Positions 13,101 through 24,548 of a stretch of DNA of 64,000 nucleotides are shown in pieces. The stretch's first letter is position 1; every line of letters begins with the position of its first letter. This DNA is from Parus major. Its lineage: Eukaryota; Chordata; Aves; Passeriformes; Paridae. A program made the translations under genes and the position numbers. The stretch spans positions 3,904,532 to 3,968,531 of the forward strand of contig NC_031783.1 of assembly GCF_001522545.3 (NCBI RefSeq), in the 5' to 3' direction. Under the pieces are notes generated by a model. That model made no database searches and was not told the origin of the DNA. It was given only the letters and a program-made list of their open reading frames with translations.

Positions 13101-14335
13101 TGGTTCAATCCAGAGCTGTAGCAAAGTAAATTTAGGATTGAGAAGCAATGTATTTAAAATTGCAGGATGTGCACAAGGTCTGCTTCTAGGCTCTCTTGAT
13201 CATTAATTAAATATGTTATGGCTTTCAGTTTTTCTCATTTATCTGTGCAGGTTTACATATTGTAAATGCATTATTTATGTTTTCCCTTAAGTGCTCAGCA
13301 CTGCCAGGATGTTTCTTTTAAACTGGCACAGATAGCAAAAAAGACAAAATGAGAGAGCAAATTTGGCACTGGTGAAATGCTCAGAGAGCTGCTCGTGTTC
13401 AAATGAGCCTTTCCCAGATGTATTTTAATAAACTTGAACTGACAAATAGAGGGCCAGACAGGCAGATGGCATCCATGTTTAAACTATGAATGTTTTTTTT
13501 TTTCATTAAGGTAAGTTTGGTGGTTTATTTATTTTTTTTTCCTTTTAATCTCATCCTAATAATGCCTTATCACTAAGCCTTGCTGCTTTTTTTCTGGAAA
13601 GCTCCCAGGATGAAGGGGGATGAGGGAGCTCTCTAGGTGGATGCTCACTCTGAGTGAAGCCAGCTCTGAAATGGATTTTGTTGGTGTAGCTAAAACACAG
13701 TTTGGAATCAACCATTAACTTCAAACCAAGGGAATTGTCACCACTGGTGTGTCCTGCACATTGCCCCTGTTGGTTTTTTTTTCCTTTCAGAGTAACCTGA
13801 GTGTCAGGCAGGTGGTTGAATCAAAAATTAAAATAGTGTTCTCACTTTCATATGAAAGCTGTTTGTTTTGAAGAAAACTGATGATTTTCTTCTGTTGGTT
13901 GCACTCAGATATGGAGGAGCAGTTGGATGTTAAGATGTGGTCATCTTATTCACTTACTCTTTGCCTCTCTATTGTATTCTTCATAATTCTCATTAATTCT
14001 TCATGTTCATAAACACTTCTTTCCCATCTTAAATACAATTTTTCTGGTGTCTGAGATGTTAGGTATTTTATGTTTCAAATTACAGTAGCAAATAGCTACT
14101 AACTAACCACACAATTAACTATCTGCTTAAATAGTCAATAACTACAACCCTTCTTCCACTCTATTTGTATTTCATACACTTTTTTTCCTGTTATCTTAGA
14201 GATTTCACCTTTCTTGCATTCCAAACCTCCCCCCTCCATCCCCCCACCAGAGGTAAAAATCTCTAACACAGAAAACCTAAATAGTAAAGAAAGGACTCTG
14301 AACAAAACAAGGCAAACACGTTTCTTACTTTAACT
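7134..14335. other. Unique AT-rich stretch without a recognisable gene
   Basis: Open frames reach at most 141 codons (minus strand, 11724-12149) and show no domain that I recognise. I saw no repeat family. Notable small structures are the palindrome and hairpin at 9227-9261. A TAAT-rich, low-repeat segment at about 10690-10975 has the look of a possible conserved non-coding element, but one sequence alone cannot show conservation. Confidence 0.55.
9227..9261. other. 14-bp perfect palindrome abutting a 9-bp-stem hairpin
   Basis: TTTTCTCGAGAAAA (9227-9240) is a perfect palindrome. Its last four A bases also begin a second inverted repeat, AAAACTCCA (9237-9245) against TGGAGTTTT (9253-9261), with a 7-base loop. 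The two structures share bases, so they are mutually exclusive. No function is known. This could be chance. Confidence 0.8.
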
Positions 14336-14384
14336 ACACGATCACTGCAGGTCCCTTCCAACTGAAATATTCCATTCTGTTTCT
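14336..14384 (+). mobile_element. CR1 LINE 3' tail fragment
   Basis: About 50 bp match the end of a CR1 subfamily: 'gatcactgcaggtcccttcc', then 'aactgaaatattccattctg', the terminal degenerate ATTCT-type repeats. No further upstream CR1 sequence is recognisable, so this is a severely 5'-truncated copy, the normal outcome of CR1 insertion. Confidence 0.85.
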
Positions 14385-15186
14385 TTTTAATCAAGGTGAA
14401 GTGGTTCATGTGGAATTCAGATCTGAAATTAACTCTTGAGACTTATGCAAGCACACTTACAGTGGGGGCTAATATAACCCTAAAGTGACTCATAAATGGT
14501 GTAAAGTCGTGAACTCTGAAAAGTGGAATCGTCAGTCTGCAAGTGACAGTCACTTCAGCTGTACTTAAATCAACTCCTTAGGGGAATTGTAATTAGACCT
14601 ATGCTGAATTCCTTTACTTTTTATTCCCTGCTGGGAACTTCAAAGAGCATTTGTTTCTGTTAGGTTTGTATTTTCATACAGGGAAACTGTTGTAGAACTT
14701 CTGCTATACAAGTAGAAGGTTAAGCCTGTAATGTTCTTTTTTAGGACTCCTTCTGTGATGCAAACCAGGCAGTTTTATTTTGTTTGTAGTAACCTAACTT
14801 TGACTGAGAATTTGCCATTTTTATTATCACTACAGTGTAAAAATATCTGATACAAATGGGTATGGGTTGGTGGTTTAACTGTTTCTAAGCACAAACAGTG
14901 ATAAATGTGTCCTAAACCTTTGAAGTTATCCTCAGAAACATTGCATCTGATTTCATGTTTTATGGATTGTTTGCCATCTACACTAATGACAGAACTGACA
15001 GTGATGACACTTTCCAGGCTAATTATGCTCCCTAACGATTCTAAAATGATTTTTTAAAAAAACAAAGCAAAACCAGACACAAAAAACCCTCTCTCCACCC
15101 AGACAAATCAACACCCAAGTGTCTTCCTGAGCAAAGCTTTGAAAGTTTGGGTCCAGAGGTCCTGGTGACGACTGACTGAGACACCA
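14385..15186. other. Featureless stretch
   Basis: AT-rich unique sequence. No open frame, repeat or signal stood out. Confidence 0.5.
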
Positions 15187-15674
15187 GGGAACTGGAGAAC
15201 AGGCTGGGAACTGGAGAGCAGGCTGGGAACTGAACTGGAGANNNNNNNNNNNNNNNNNNNNNNNNNNNNNNNNNNNNNNNNNNNNNNNNNNNNNNNNNNN
15301 NNNNNNNNNNNNNNNNNNNNNNNNNNNNNNNNNNNNNNNNNNNNNNNNNNNNNNNNNNNNNNNNNNNNNNNNNNNNNNNNNNNNNNNNNNNNNNNNNNNN
15401 NNNNNNNNNNNNNNNNNNNNNNNNNNNNNNNNNNNNNNNNNNNNNNNNNNNNNNNNNNNNNNNNNNNNNNNNNNNNNNNNNNNNNNNNNNNNNNNNNNNN
15501 NNNNNNNNNNNNNNNNNNNNNNNNNNNNNNNNNNNNNNNNNNNNNNNNNNNNNNNNNNNNNNNNNNNNNNNNNNNNNNNNNNNNNNNNNNNNCAGGCTGG
15601 GAACTGAACTGGAGAGCAGGCTGGGAACTGAACTGGAGAGCAGGCTGAGAACTGGAGAACAGGCTGGGAACTGG
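15187..15674 (+). repeat. Minisatellite of 19-bp and 24-bp units, interrupted by an assembly gap
   Basis: Tandem units of the form gggaactggagaacaggct (19 bp) and a 24-bp version in which five bases (aactg) are duplicated inside the unit. Units are visible on both sides of the 351-N gap at 15242-15592, three before and about four after, so the array almost certainly fills it. The 24-bp form keeps reading frame and the 19-bp form does not, which explains the repetitive open frames across the gap. Those frames are not genes. Arrays of this kind are usually variable in copy number. Confidence 0.95.
15242..15592. other. Assembly gap (351 N)
   Basis: The N run falls inside the 19/24-bp minisatellite, with identical repeat units on both edges. 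The real array length is unknown. Confidence 0.99.
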
Positions 15675-16311
15675 GTGTTTCAGGGCTGCTGCTCTTCCCA
15701 GAGCTCTTCCTGGAGGTTCCTCTTCCTTCTGACAAAGTTGGGATGTCCCAAATTGTGCTGCCACTGCCCCGTGTCTGCTGGCACAGGGAGTGAGGTCCTG
15801 CTCAGCCAGCAGCAGCATGGGAAAATAAAAAATAAAAAAGCTGTGGAATCAAATAATCTTCAGAATGACTTTTACACCAGATTAGAACTGGATGTTTCTG
15901 TAGGAAAGTGTTTTATCACTTACTTGAAGCTTCTGTATCTTTATTCCTGAGCTGTGCTGTGAATATGTGACAATATTGACAAACAGCCTTGTGATAGAAT
16001 CTTCCTGAACTGGACTCTGCCAATGGGGTGTTTAAAATCTAAACAGGATTCTTTTCTACTTCAGTTTTGTTGTGGGTTCTGGTGTTAATTTTGTTTTGAC
16101 CTTTTTGTAAATTGAAAATATAAGTGGGAAGAATATTTTTTTTTTTGCAGTAATGATTCTGTGTTGATGCACAGGACAATATTGTGTTTAGATAAATGGC
16201 TGCATTTCCAATATTTACTGTGTAAGATAGGTAGACTTAGCAGCTTTGTTGTGGCAAGAATGTTATGCTTTCAAAGTTATTTTGGCTTTTTTTTCTTTTT
16301 CCCCCTTGTAG
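15675..16311. other. Unique stretch upstream of the candidate microexon
   Basis: About the last 30 bases form a strong polypyrimidine tract ending in TTGTAG at 16311, which acts as the acceptor of the candidate microexon. The rest is AT-rich and shows no open frame of note. Confidence 0.5.
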
Positions 16312-16353
16312 AGTTCAAAACAACAGATGAGTTGTGAAAGAGAACAGCTAAGG
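16312..16353 (+). CDS. Candidate 42-bp in-frame coding microexon of an unidentified gene
   Basis: The segment is bounded upstream by a long T/C tract ending in TTGTAG and downstream by AGG|GTAAGTG, essentially ideal vertebrate acceptor and donor signals. Between them lie exactly 42 bases (14 codons). Only one of the three frames is open, and it runs without remainder as SSKQQMSCEREQLR. The other two frames hit a stop inside the segment. Because 42 is a multiple of three and the open frame starts and ends on codon boundaries, skipping or including it would preserve a host reading frame, as in many regulated vertebrate microexons. I do not recognise the protein. The peptide is hydrophilic, and its C-terminal half could extend a coiled coil. 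Against it: it is short enough to occur by chance, and no neighbouring exon of the same gene is identified in the window. Confidence 0.4.
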
Positions 16354-18460
16354 GTAAGTGCAATGATATGTTCTGTTTCTTTAAAACATAAGCAGAATCT
16401 AGTCTATTGACAGATGGATTATGTAAGAGTAACATATTTAGTTTGTTTGTTGGTAAACATTGTACATCTTTCAGTACAAAGGAACTAGATAGACCCAGGT
16501 TTTGTTTTTTTTTTCTATAATGTGTGAGATTTGGCAGTAAATGTCTCTTCATGGGACCCCTGACACTCAGTGAGCTCCTCCCGTGCTCCACATGCAGCTT
16601 TAGCAGTGCCAGAGGTCACTGTGCTCCCCAGACCTGCTCCACTCTGAGGCTGTTTCCTACAAGAAGATGTTATCCTGTGGATTTTTATAGTCTGTGTATT
16701 TCCAGAGAGGAATCAGTGGCAGGAGCTGGTTATTTTAGTGTGGCTGTTGTTTGTGTACAGTCTGGAAGGAGATGGAGTTCCTGAGCCCAGGCTGCTGACC
16801 TCTCTTGTTTTCCCCTTTCTCTGTGTTAGACACATGTTAAACAGCTTTTAGTCTCTGCTCCCTTTAAATGCTGCAGGTCCCTGAAGAAGCTTTTCCATTG
16901 CAATATTTCTTGATTGATCCTAGTATTTGTTTGGGAAAGCATAAAAGCCTTCATTAACTAAAAGAAGAAACCAAAACCACAAAAACCCAACCAACCAAAA
17001 GCTTTTTGGTCATCTGAGTGTTGCTTAATAGACCTACATTTATTGATAGCACATGATCACTATTTACTTGTAATTCCACATGCAAGTAGAGAGGGAAAGG
17101 CAGGCCTGAAGGAAGGGTAAGTTTCTATACAAACAAAAATAGTGTTGGAAATAAGAAAAGCAGCTTTCTATTTGTTTGTTTGCTGTTTATTAAGCATCAG
17201 CAGCACCTGCATGACTTGAAAGCATAAAGAATATACTTGTCTTAAAGTACATTGTGCAGTGTTCTTCTCCATCCAGCCATTCTTTAGATTAACTCCATCA
17301 ACATATCTAGATGTTTCAGCTGGTCCTCACCACACTTGTAATGGGGTTTTTGGTAAACAAGTTATGCAAGAACAATGCATCACAAATTGTCCTTGATTCT
17401 TTTCTTGCTGACATGTGACTGCATTGCATTGTACTGGAGCTGGAGTGACAAAGCTTTGTTTTATCAGTAGTCATGTCTCAACAGAGCAGCTGTCAAAGCT
17501 AAAATATTGCAATAGTACCTGAAGGACAAGCTTTTCAAGAGGTAGAAGTGCCTTGAGAACAAAGAAAGTTTTCATTTCTTTTTCTTGTTTTTATTTTCTC
17601 CCTTAAATGAAGGAAGACAATGCTTTTAAATATAATGTGATGGGGCTGCCAGCTCTTTCTTCAAGTAAATCTGGTTGTTTTTTTAAAGCTGTGGATAAAA
17701 TGTGGTGCAGTGAAACTTTTATGTATCTTTCTATTCCAGTATTACACATTTATGTCTAACAATGAGCTCAGTGCTTAGGGTGCCTCTGTGTCATAGCAAA
17801 ACGTGACACCTGAGGACAAAACCATGTCTGTAACCCACTGGATTTAGGTGGATTTAGGAAATATCTTCTTCCACAGCTCCTGTCAGGCTCCTGTTACACT
17901 AAACACACTTTCTGGTGTAAACTCTGCTCCTGTCCCTGAGCTCCCCATGGCTTTCACAGCAAATTTAAATGTACTGTGTGGACATGTTGCACTTTGAACA
18001 CTAGGAGGGTGGCACTTGACCATTCTGCCACTTTTAGGTTGGCTCCCTAACTGAGCAGTGCTGTTAAAGAAATGTTTCATTGGCTGGAGCAGGTTTGGCA
18101 GACCTGCAGAGTTTTCTTTTGGGGTTTGTGACCTGCCTTGGAGGTGAGGCAGTCTCCTCACCAAAAGCAGTGCTTTGTCCCAGCTGAAAGAATTCAAATA
18201 GAACAAGGAAACAGGATTAAAACAACAAAATGCCAACATCCTGTTGTTTGTTAAACCAAGTAAACCAGATTAATGTTAGATCATCTAATAATACCATAAA
18301 AAAAGATACAATATCTCCCTCTTCCTTGCTAAGTCTGAGATGAAAATGTTGCCATTCTGCTTTTTTGATTCTGTAGTAATTCCTTAGTCTAAGAATCATA
18401 AAAAAGTTTCAAAAGAAAAGCTTGTTAAAAGCATAATAGTGTAAATAAATAATTTGTGGT
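16354..18460. other. Unique AT-rich stretch, intron-like
   Basis: No repeat family and no gene-like open frame (longest about 118 codons on the minus strand near 17883-18239, unrecognised). It begins with the GTAAGT donor of the candidate microexon. Confidence 0.5.
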
Positions 18461-18523
18461 TGTGATGCCTTGAGAGGCTGCCTAGGACAGAGGCTGGACA
18501 GTGTTAAAGGAATAAAGTGGGTA

Positions 18524-18529
18524 TTTATT
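18524..18529 (-). terminator. LTR polyadenylation signal AATAAA
   Basis: Canonical AATAAA on the minus strand, correctly placed downstream of the TATA box in the solo LTR. An unrelated AATAAA also lies close by on the plus strand near 18511. Confidence 0.6.
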
Positions 18530-18617
18530 AAAAGGCCTTCAAAGGATACATCTGGAGAAGTGCAAGAGCCTGGCCAAAGCTACACCCAGGATGGACCCTG
18601 GGTCACAAGTTGTCACT

Positions 18618-18625
18618 CTTTTATA
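18618..18625 (-). promoter_or_regulatory. LTR TATA box
   Basis: TATAAAAG on the minus strand inside the solo LTR. Transcription would start roughly 25-30 bp downstream, near 18590, and run leftward. Whether it is still active cannot be told from the sequence. Confidence 0.6.
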
Positions 18626-18819
18626 AGTTTTGGTCCATTTACACATTGGGGTAATTGTCCAATTACAGCTTTAGGTGGTGAAATTTCTCTCCCAAATTTC
18701 TCTCCTCAATTTGCTGCTGTTTCTACTTTCTTTGGGCCCAAAGCTGCAAGGGTGTCCTTGTCTCTGGGGCTGGAAAAGGATTGTTGTGTCTGACCACCCT
18801 GCGAGGAGAACTTGTAACA

Positions 18820-21800
18820 CTTGATGTGAAGTTCAGAGTCACACACTAAGGCAGGGCAGAATCTGCTGAACATAAAAGCTAAAACTTAAGGCATCAATTG
18901 TGTGTCTATAGAAAGAAATATCCAAGCCTGACTAAAATCATTTCTTCAGACATTTCTCACCTCTTTTCTGTTTCACTGCCTTGTAAATTCTAAATGCAAA
19001 GCAGCGCATCACTGTTCTGGAATAAAGCATTTAGAGTAATGAAACTTGTTCACATTAGAGCCTCTGGCCATTATACATTATATTTACAATAATGATAATT
19101 CTAATAATTAAGGAAGCCTGTGTATTTTAACCATTTTCTAGTCACTATTTGAACTTCACAACAACCACAAGTGTGTAACTTATTTGCCCTGCTGAGCTGG
19201 TACAGTCCCTAGGTAGATGTTAATGTCTTTACCTGAATTATTTAAATGAGAAATTATACAAAAAAACTATGGGAATTCTAGCAAGGCTGGTTGGGGTCTG
19301 TTTATTCCATTTGGAAACATAACATAACTTAACTTTGGTGAATTTCCATTTTATTTTTGAAAAATAAGGCACCAATGCCATTTTTCAAGTTTTACTTTCT
19401 CTTGGCAGTGATTTTCATTACAGCCTACTGCCTTGAATAATAATTATTTTCACGTTTCTTGATGTCCTTTTGCTTTCTAATCTGGTGTCACTTAAATCAA
19501 GTTATACTAAAAAAAAAAAAACCAACAAAACAACAAGAGTGTGTTTTTAAAGGCAAATTGACTCATCATTATTGCTCTCCCCACCTCCCTCCACACACTG
19601 CACTTCATCAGTATTTCCTTTAAAGAAAATAATCACGTTCTTTACTCCCCTTCCTCTTGTTTGGTGTTCCCCAGTTCTGGTTAATAGATCTCTTTTTGGA
19701 CAGTCACACCCTCTCCTCCTCTCTGCCTCTCTCCTGCTGTCCCTTGCTGCTCACCAGTGGCTGTGTGTGGTTGGCATTCTGATGCATTAAAAATGACCTG
19801 GAAAGACACAGAACTCACAGCTTGCTCAAAATAATTTAAAAGAGCTTTTCTGCTTATATTTCAGTCTGAAAAACAGACTTTGAGACATGTGTGGTCCAGG
19901 TTTTTTTAAGGCCATGAAGAAAATTGGGATACAAGCCCTAAGCAGGGATTATTTGGAGTACATAAAGTTATAAATAAGGGCAGGGGCAGCTCAGAAGTCT
20001 GTCTGCTGCTCCCACCAAACCTTCCCTGCTGCTCTGACTTCAACCTGCCATGGAACCCCTTTCTCACAGCCTAAAGACATGACTTAAATGTACAGGCTGG
20101 CTTAAAGCTTACTGGGCTCTACCCAGCCTTGGAGTCATAATTTCTCATTTGGCATGATGAATTCAGCATACCTGTTTGAAATGAGCTCCCGTGTCTGCAG
20201 TGACAGGAGTTGTGCTGTAGCAGCAATCCTGACACAGCAACACCAGATGAGCACTCCAAGGTGGGCAGAGAGCAACTTTAGACTCTAATGTTGGGAGGCT
20301 TTATAAATGTTCCTGTGAATACCAATGAGGTCTAATGGTAAATGGTGTGATTAGCTTCCCTGATCTGAAATTTTAAGTGAGGCAGTTGTTGCTCTAATTA
20401 ACAGCCTCTTTCACATGTGCTTATTATCAAGATGCATTATATGCAACCAGAGTTCCTTCTCTGGTCTGAAATACGGGCAGGGCAGGCTCTTACTATCATC
20501 TTGTACTTAATATCAACTTTTATGGCTTTGTAGGGCTCTAATTTTCAAGGAGACAGAAGGAAGTTTTTCATTCAATATTGTTCTATTTGTCTTATCTCTT
20601 ATAAGGTAACAGAAATAAAGTGTAATAGGCAGCAAAAAATGTATCAAAGTTATGCCAGGTAGAGAGGAAACAAAAGCAAATGCATTGATTTAAAAGCAAA
20701 TTATACCCAGAATAATTTTTGAGCAACACTGATCCTGCAGTATTTAGCTTTATTTTTGTCTTTATTCAGTACCTTAATTTATAAGGTTTGTAATGTGCTC
20801 AGCTATATTGATGAGGGCACTTGAACGCTTTTTAAAGAAACTTTTTGAAGCTCCTTGTTGTGGCATGAGCTTTCTCCAGTGATTAAGAATAATCCATTGA
20901 CATTTTTGTGTCCAGTGTTCCTCTGAGGCACCAGGGAGTTACACTGTGATTCAGTGATAGACACCAATTCCTTAATTGGTTTTATGCTGAGCAAAAGCAA
21001 ACAAATAACTGGAGAGAAGAAGAGAATCAGAGTGGAAGGGATTTGTTAAGTAGACATTATTCTTGATGTTTTGTGAAATGACTCAGGGTGATAGGGCAGA
21101 ACATACTTGGTGGCTGGCCAAGATCCTCTGCTCTCCATCCACCTCTTCCCCCGCTGGACAGGAGGCAGAGAAATGGGTATGAGCTTGTTTTGTGAGTCAG
21201 TGATATCTTGTTACCAGAGAGAAACATGTAATTCATAGAATTCCTACAAAACAGGGCAGCTGGTTCTGGCCAGTGATAAAAATGTCACTTTTTGCCTTTC
21301 CTCTGCAAACCCTTGGTCTGCATTTGTAAACAGCATGTATGTGTTTTGTCTGCAAGGGTAATCTGGAACTACCAAGTGTTATATATCCCTCAAAGGAAAA
21401 GGGTTCAAAGGGGAGATAACTACTAAAGTTAGATCAATCCAGTGTTTACTACTCATCCTTTCCTTAGGAATTCACAAGTGCTGCATTTGCTGTGCCAGAC
21501 AAGTGGTTTGAAGTGATCCTGCTTTGGTTCCTGCAGTTATTCTTGCAGTGAGCTGTGTGTGCCACCCTCCATGCAGGTGTAGTGTGGAGATGATACAGGT
21601 AGATGAGATTAATAAGATGATCTTATATATAATTTTGGTTCCTGATTTGTGTTACACATTGACATGGAATGAAATTGGGGTGTTCTCACTCACTGTCTTA
21701 GCAGCTCTAGTCCCAGCAGTGCCCTAAAGAGTAATACACATCACAGCTCAGGAAGGAAAATCTTGGAAGTAAAAATCTAAAAAAGACTGGGGAGAAGGGT

Positions 21801-24422
21801 TAATTGTAGGGATGTGATTTCATTTAAATTTTAACTTAGCTTGAAATAAATGTGTGCCTATAAAAAAAAAACAAACCAAAAAAGGCAACTGGAAAAATGT
21901 AAATATCAATTGCAGGACTGCTTGGCAGTTCTGCTAAATTTTGAGTCTTCCCAAGAATAGTAACTCATAATTCTGGCCTCCAGTTTGTTGCAACTAAAAA
22001 CAATAGCAAGGTAATGAAAACTGTTGAGGTTCATGTTTCAAGTGCCATGGCCTCTCACCACAAGGATTCTGTTCTCTTCAAACCCTAACTGCTAATAGGG
22101 CCCTTGGATCAAGAGAATAAAGTGTTTACAGCACTTCACTAGTGGTGCCACTCACTTCAGGTTTCTCTGAATTTTTTCAGGCATAGCTAAGAGGCCTTTA
22201 GGTATTGTCCTCTTGATGGAATGCTATTCAGAAAACTTTCCATTCCTGTCCTGATGTTGTTTTGGCATCTCTCTCTGAGAACAGCAGGCACAGGCTTTTC
22301 TGCTGTTCAAGCACCACTTTCCTTTGAATTCAACTTTGATTTTTGCACAGTCAAGTATTTTCTCTGTGTGGTGCTCCATAATTGCTAGAACTGAAGGATT
22401 AAAGGAAATTTTGGTGAGGCTGAAGCAATATTTGCACTAAGTACCTGTCTGGTTAGGGTGACAGACTTGGTTTAGGGCTGCAGCACTTTGTATGGAATTC
22501 AGCAGCTCCTCAATATGTGTTTAAACTCTTATTTGTACACAGACAGCCAGGGACAGGGAGTATTTCACTAAGGGTAATGAAGCTTCAGGAAGTGGTAAAT
22601 TTGTGAAGGGATAGGAGGAAATATATTTGGACAGTTAAAAGCCTGCTGAGACAGTACCCAACATAAATTCAATATCCTGGTGCTCTCCTCCTGCTGCACA
22701 AACTGAGCAATGCCCAGTCCTGGATCCACTCTGGATTTGGGAGCAGTTTTTGCTCTCAGAACAGCAACTTTTGGTTCAGGTTTCTGCAGTGCCTGCACAC
22801 AGCTCCTGCTGCAGAGCGCTCGCTGTGAGCACGGATGCTGCCCTAGAAAAGAAGAAAGGTTTTCTTGCTTAGCTTGTGTTTGTTGAGAGGGAGCTCTTTT
22901 TTCACACAGCTTTTGTAGTTTCTCTTTGATCATCTGGAAAGCAGACCTTTGAGTGCACAGCTTTAACTGTGTTTATACTATCCTGACTTATTATTTCAAC
23001 CTCTGCTGTTGCTGAGGCAATTTGACTAGCAAAGATCATGGTCTCTTTAGTGTCACACCTAATTCAAGCAGGGAACTCTGTCTAGTTTACAGAGCACTTT
23101 GGAGAGTTTTGTGCTTTTGGGGTTTGCTTGTTCATTTGGGGCTTTTTTTCTTGGTTGATTTGAGTTTTTTGCAAGTTTTGGGTCTGTGTTGGTTGTTTTA
23201 TTTTGGGTTTTTTTCCCCCCTGGATGTATCCACAAGACCTTTCTGGCTTGGGTGGGGGTTTGCATGGGTGGAGGTGTTGGCTTGAACTATTTTCTTTTAA
23301 ACTTGAGTGAAATAATGTGAAAATCCAGGAAAGGTTTTCCAGTTGCAGAGAGTTTGTCTGGATTTTTAACACACTCCTTGGTCCTTCTGCATGGTGGATT
23401 TCTGTTCTCATTTACAAATATATAAAAGAACAGACTGAGCAACAAGATTTTAAAGGGAACAAGAACGGCATTGAAAATATGGTAAGAACTGAAAAAATCC
23501 CAAACCCATTTCCATGATCAATCCAAACAATGTGGTGCTACAGGGACAAAATAGTCACTGAGCCACACTGACTTCCTGAACCTGCATTTTTTCAAGTAAT
23601 GAGAATGAAGGAATACTGATTTTAATATGAATATCATGTATTGATGTCAATGGTCTTTTTCTGTTCTGTAAAATCTTCCTAAACTTGTTTAAACTGGTCA
23701 GGTATACTACTCTACAAAAACATTCCATTATGCTTTTTTTAAGTAGCTGCCAAATTTTTTCAAAGCACCAAAATTACAAGTAAAAGTAAATTCACCTTAA
23801 ACAAAAACCCAAGAAATGCATGAATCAATATTAATATGCCAAGATATACATAGAAATATCTATTTATATTATACATATATATAAGTACAGTTAAGGATCC
23901 AGTCCTACTGACTTGTGGTTGACATGAACATCCACCACACTGTTGGATAAAGAGTGAAATTTTATCTTTGGATAGGCCAGGATTTTAGAAGTCTCTATTT
24001 GTTCTTAGTCTCGACATTTTTACTAGTAAGAAGAACTGAACTGTAACTTTTCTCTGTTTTATTCTGCAGTAAAATCCCAATTTGTCCTGACTGCCAAGTC
24101 TTTGTGTTCAACAGGAATGGTTTCCTTGGTACAAAATCCCAAAAAAACCCTCCATGTAGTCCCCATTAAGTAGAACAGAGAAATAAAAAGGAGCTATACC
24201 AAACAAACAAAACTCATGTGTTATCAAGCTGACAGCAGTTTTGTGCCATCTTGAAGTTTTGGGTTCAAGCAGGGAGCTCTGCCTGCTGTTGGAAGACAAG
24301 TGAAGTACAGAGTTTTAAAAATACCTTTCAACTAATTTTTCTTCTCTTCACAAAGGCTTGCAGCAAAAAATTGTTTAGAAAATAGAGTGTATTATCCAGA
24401 GTTTCCCACTTTTCCCTGTGTG
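18820..24422. other. Unique AT-rich stretch without a recognisable gene
   Basis: Open frames are at most about 121 codons (minus strand, 22568-22933) and unrecognised. Low-complexity pieces are an A run near 19510-19521, an A run near 21862-21870 and a T/G-rich region at about 23100-23220. I saw no transposon family, RNA gene or promoter-like block. Confidence 0.5.
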
Positions 24423-24548
24423 GACAGGCTGGAGAGGTGGAGCCAGGTGAACCTGATGGAGCTGAACAGGGCCAGGTGCAAGGTCCTGTCCCTTGCCCGA
24501 GACAAGCAGCAGTGTCAGCAGGTACTGGGGACAAACTGATTGAGAGAT
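24423..24548 (+). pseudogene. CR1 LINE ORF2 remnant: extreme C-terminal part of the reverse transcriptase
   Basis: About 38 codons (24423-24536) translate to DRLERWSQVNLMELNRARCK and onward. This corresponds to the conserved piece near the end of CR1 reverse transcriptase in which a D-x-L-x-x-W segment is followed by N-x-M-x-x-N and a C-K-V-L motif. A TGA stop sits at 24537-24539, where I would expect the frame to go on (probably a Trp codon, TGG), so the frame is broken. The homology fades after about 24548 and no CR1 tail follows directly. The fragment is a decayed internal piece, truncated at both ends. Confidence 0.8.

Larger units (their letters stand above)
18461..18819 (-). mobile_element. 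Solo LTR of a passerine endogenous retrovirus
   Basis: Read on the minus strand, this is a 359-bp long terminal repeat starting TGTTAC and ending CATCACA, so it has the canonical TG...CA ends. It contains a TATA box (TATAAAAG, plus-strand positions 18618-18625) and, about 90 bp downstream, an AATAAA polyadenylation signal (18524-18529). That gives a recognisable U3-R-U5 layout. I recognise the sequence as a type that is common in songbird genomes. No primer-binding site, gag, pol or env follows on either side, so it is a solo LTR left by recombination between two LTRs. I see no convincing target-site duplication: the five flanking bases are gtggt and cttga. The copy is therefore old, or the ends are slightly misplaced. 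The 107-codon open frame on the opposite strand inside it is incidental. Confidence 0.85.

Noticed and set aside
15019..15818. Two minus-strand open frames of 238 and 236 codons
   Set aside because: They run through the 351-N gap and the 19/24-bp minisatellite. The translated text is only the repeat read in two frames.
17050..17118. Possible exon ending at GGAAGG|GTAAGT near 17116
   Set aside because: The upstream acceptor is poor, with no real polypyrimidine tract.
18470..18793. 107-codon plus-strand open frame
   Set aside because: It lies wholly inside the solo LTR and antisense to it.
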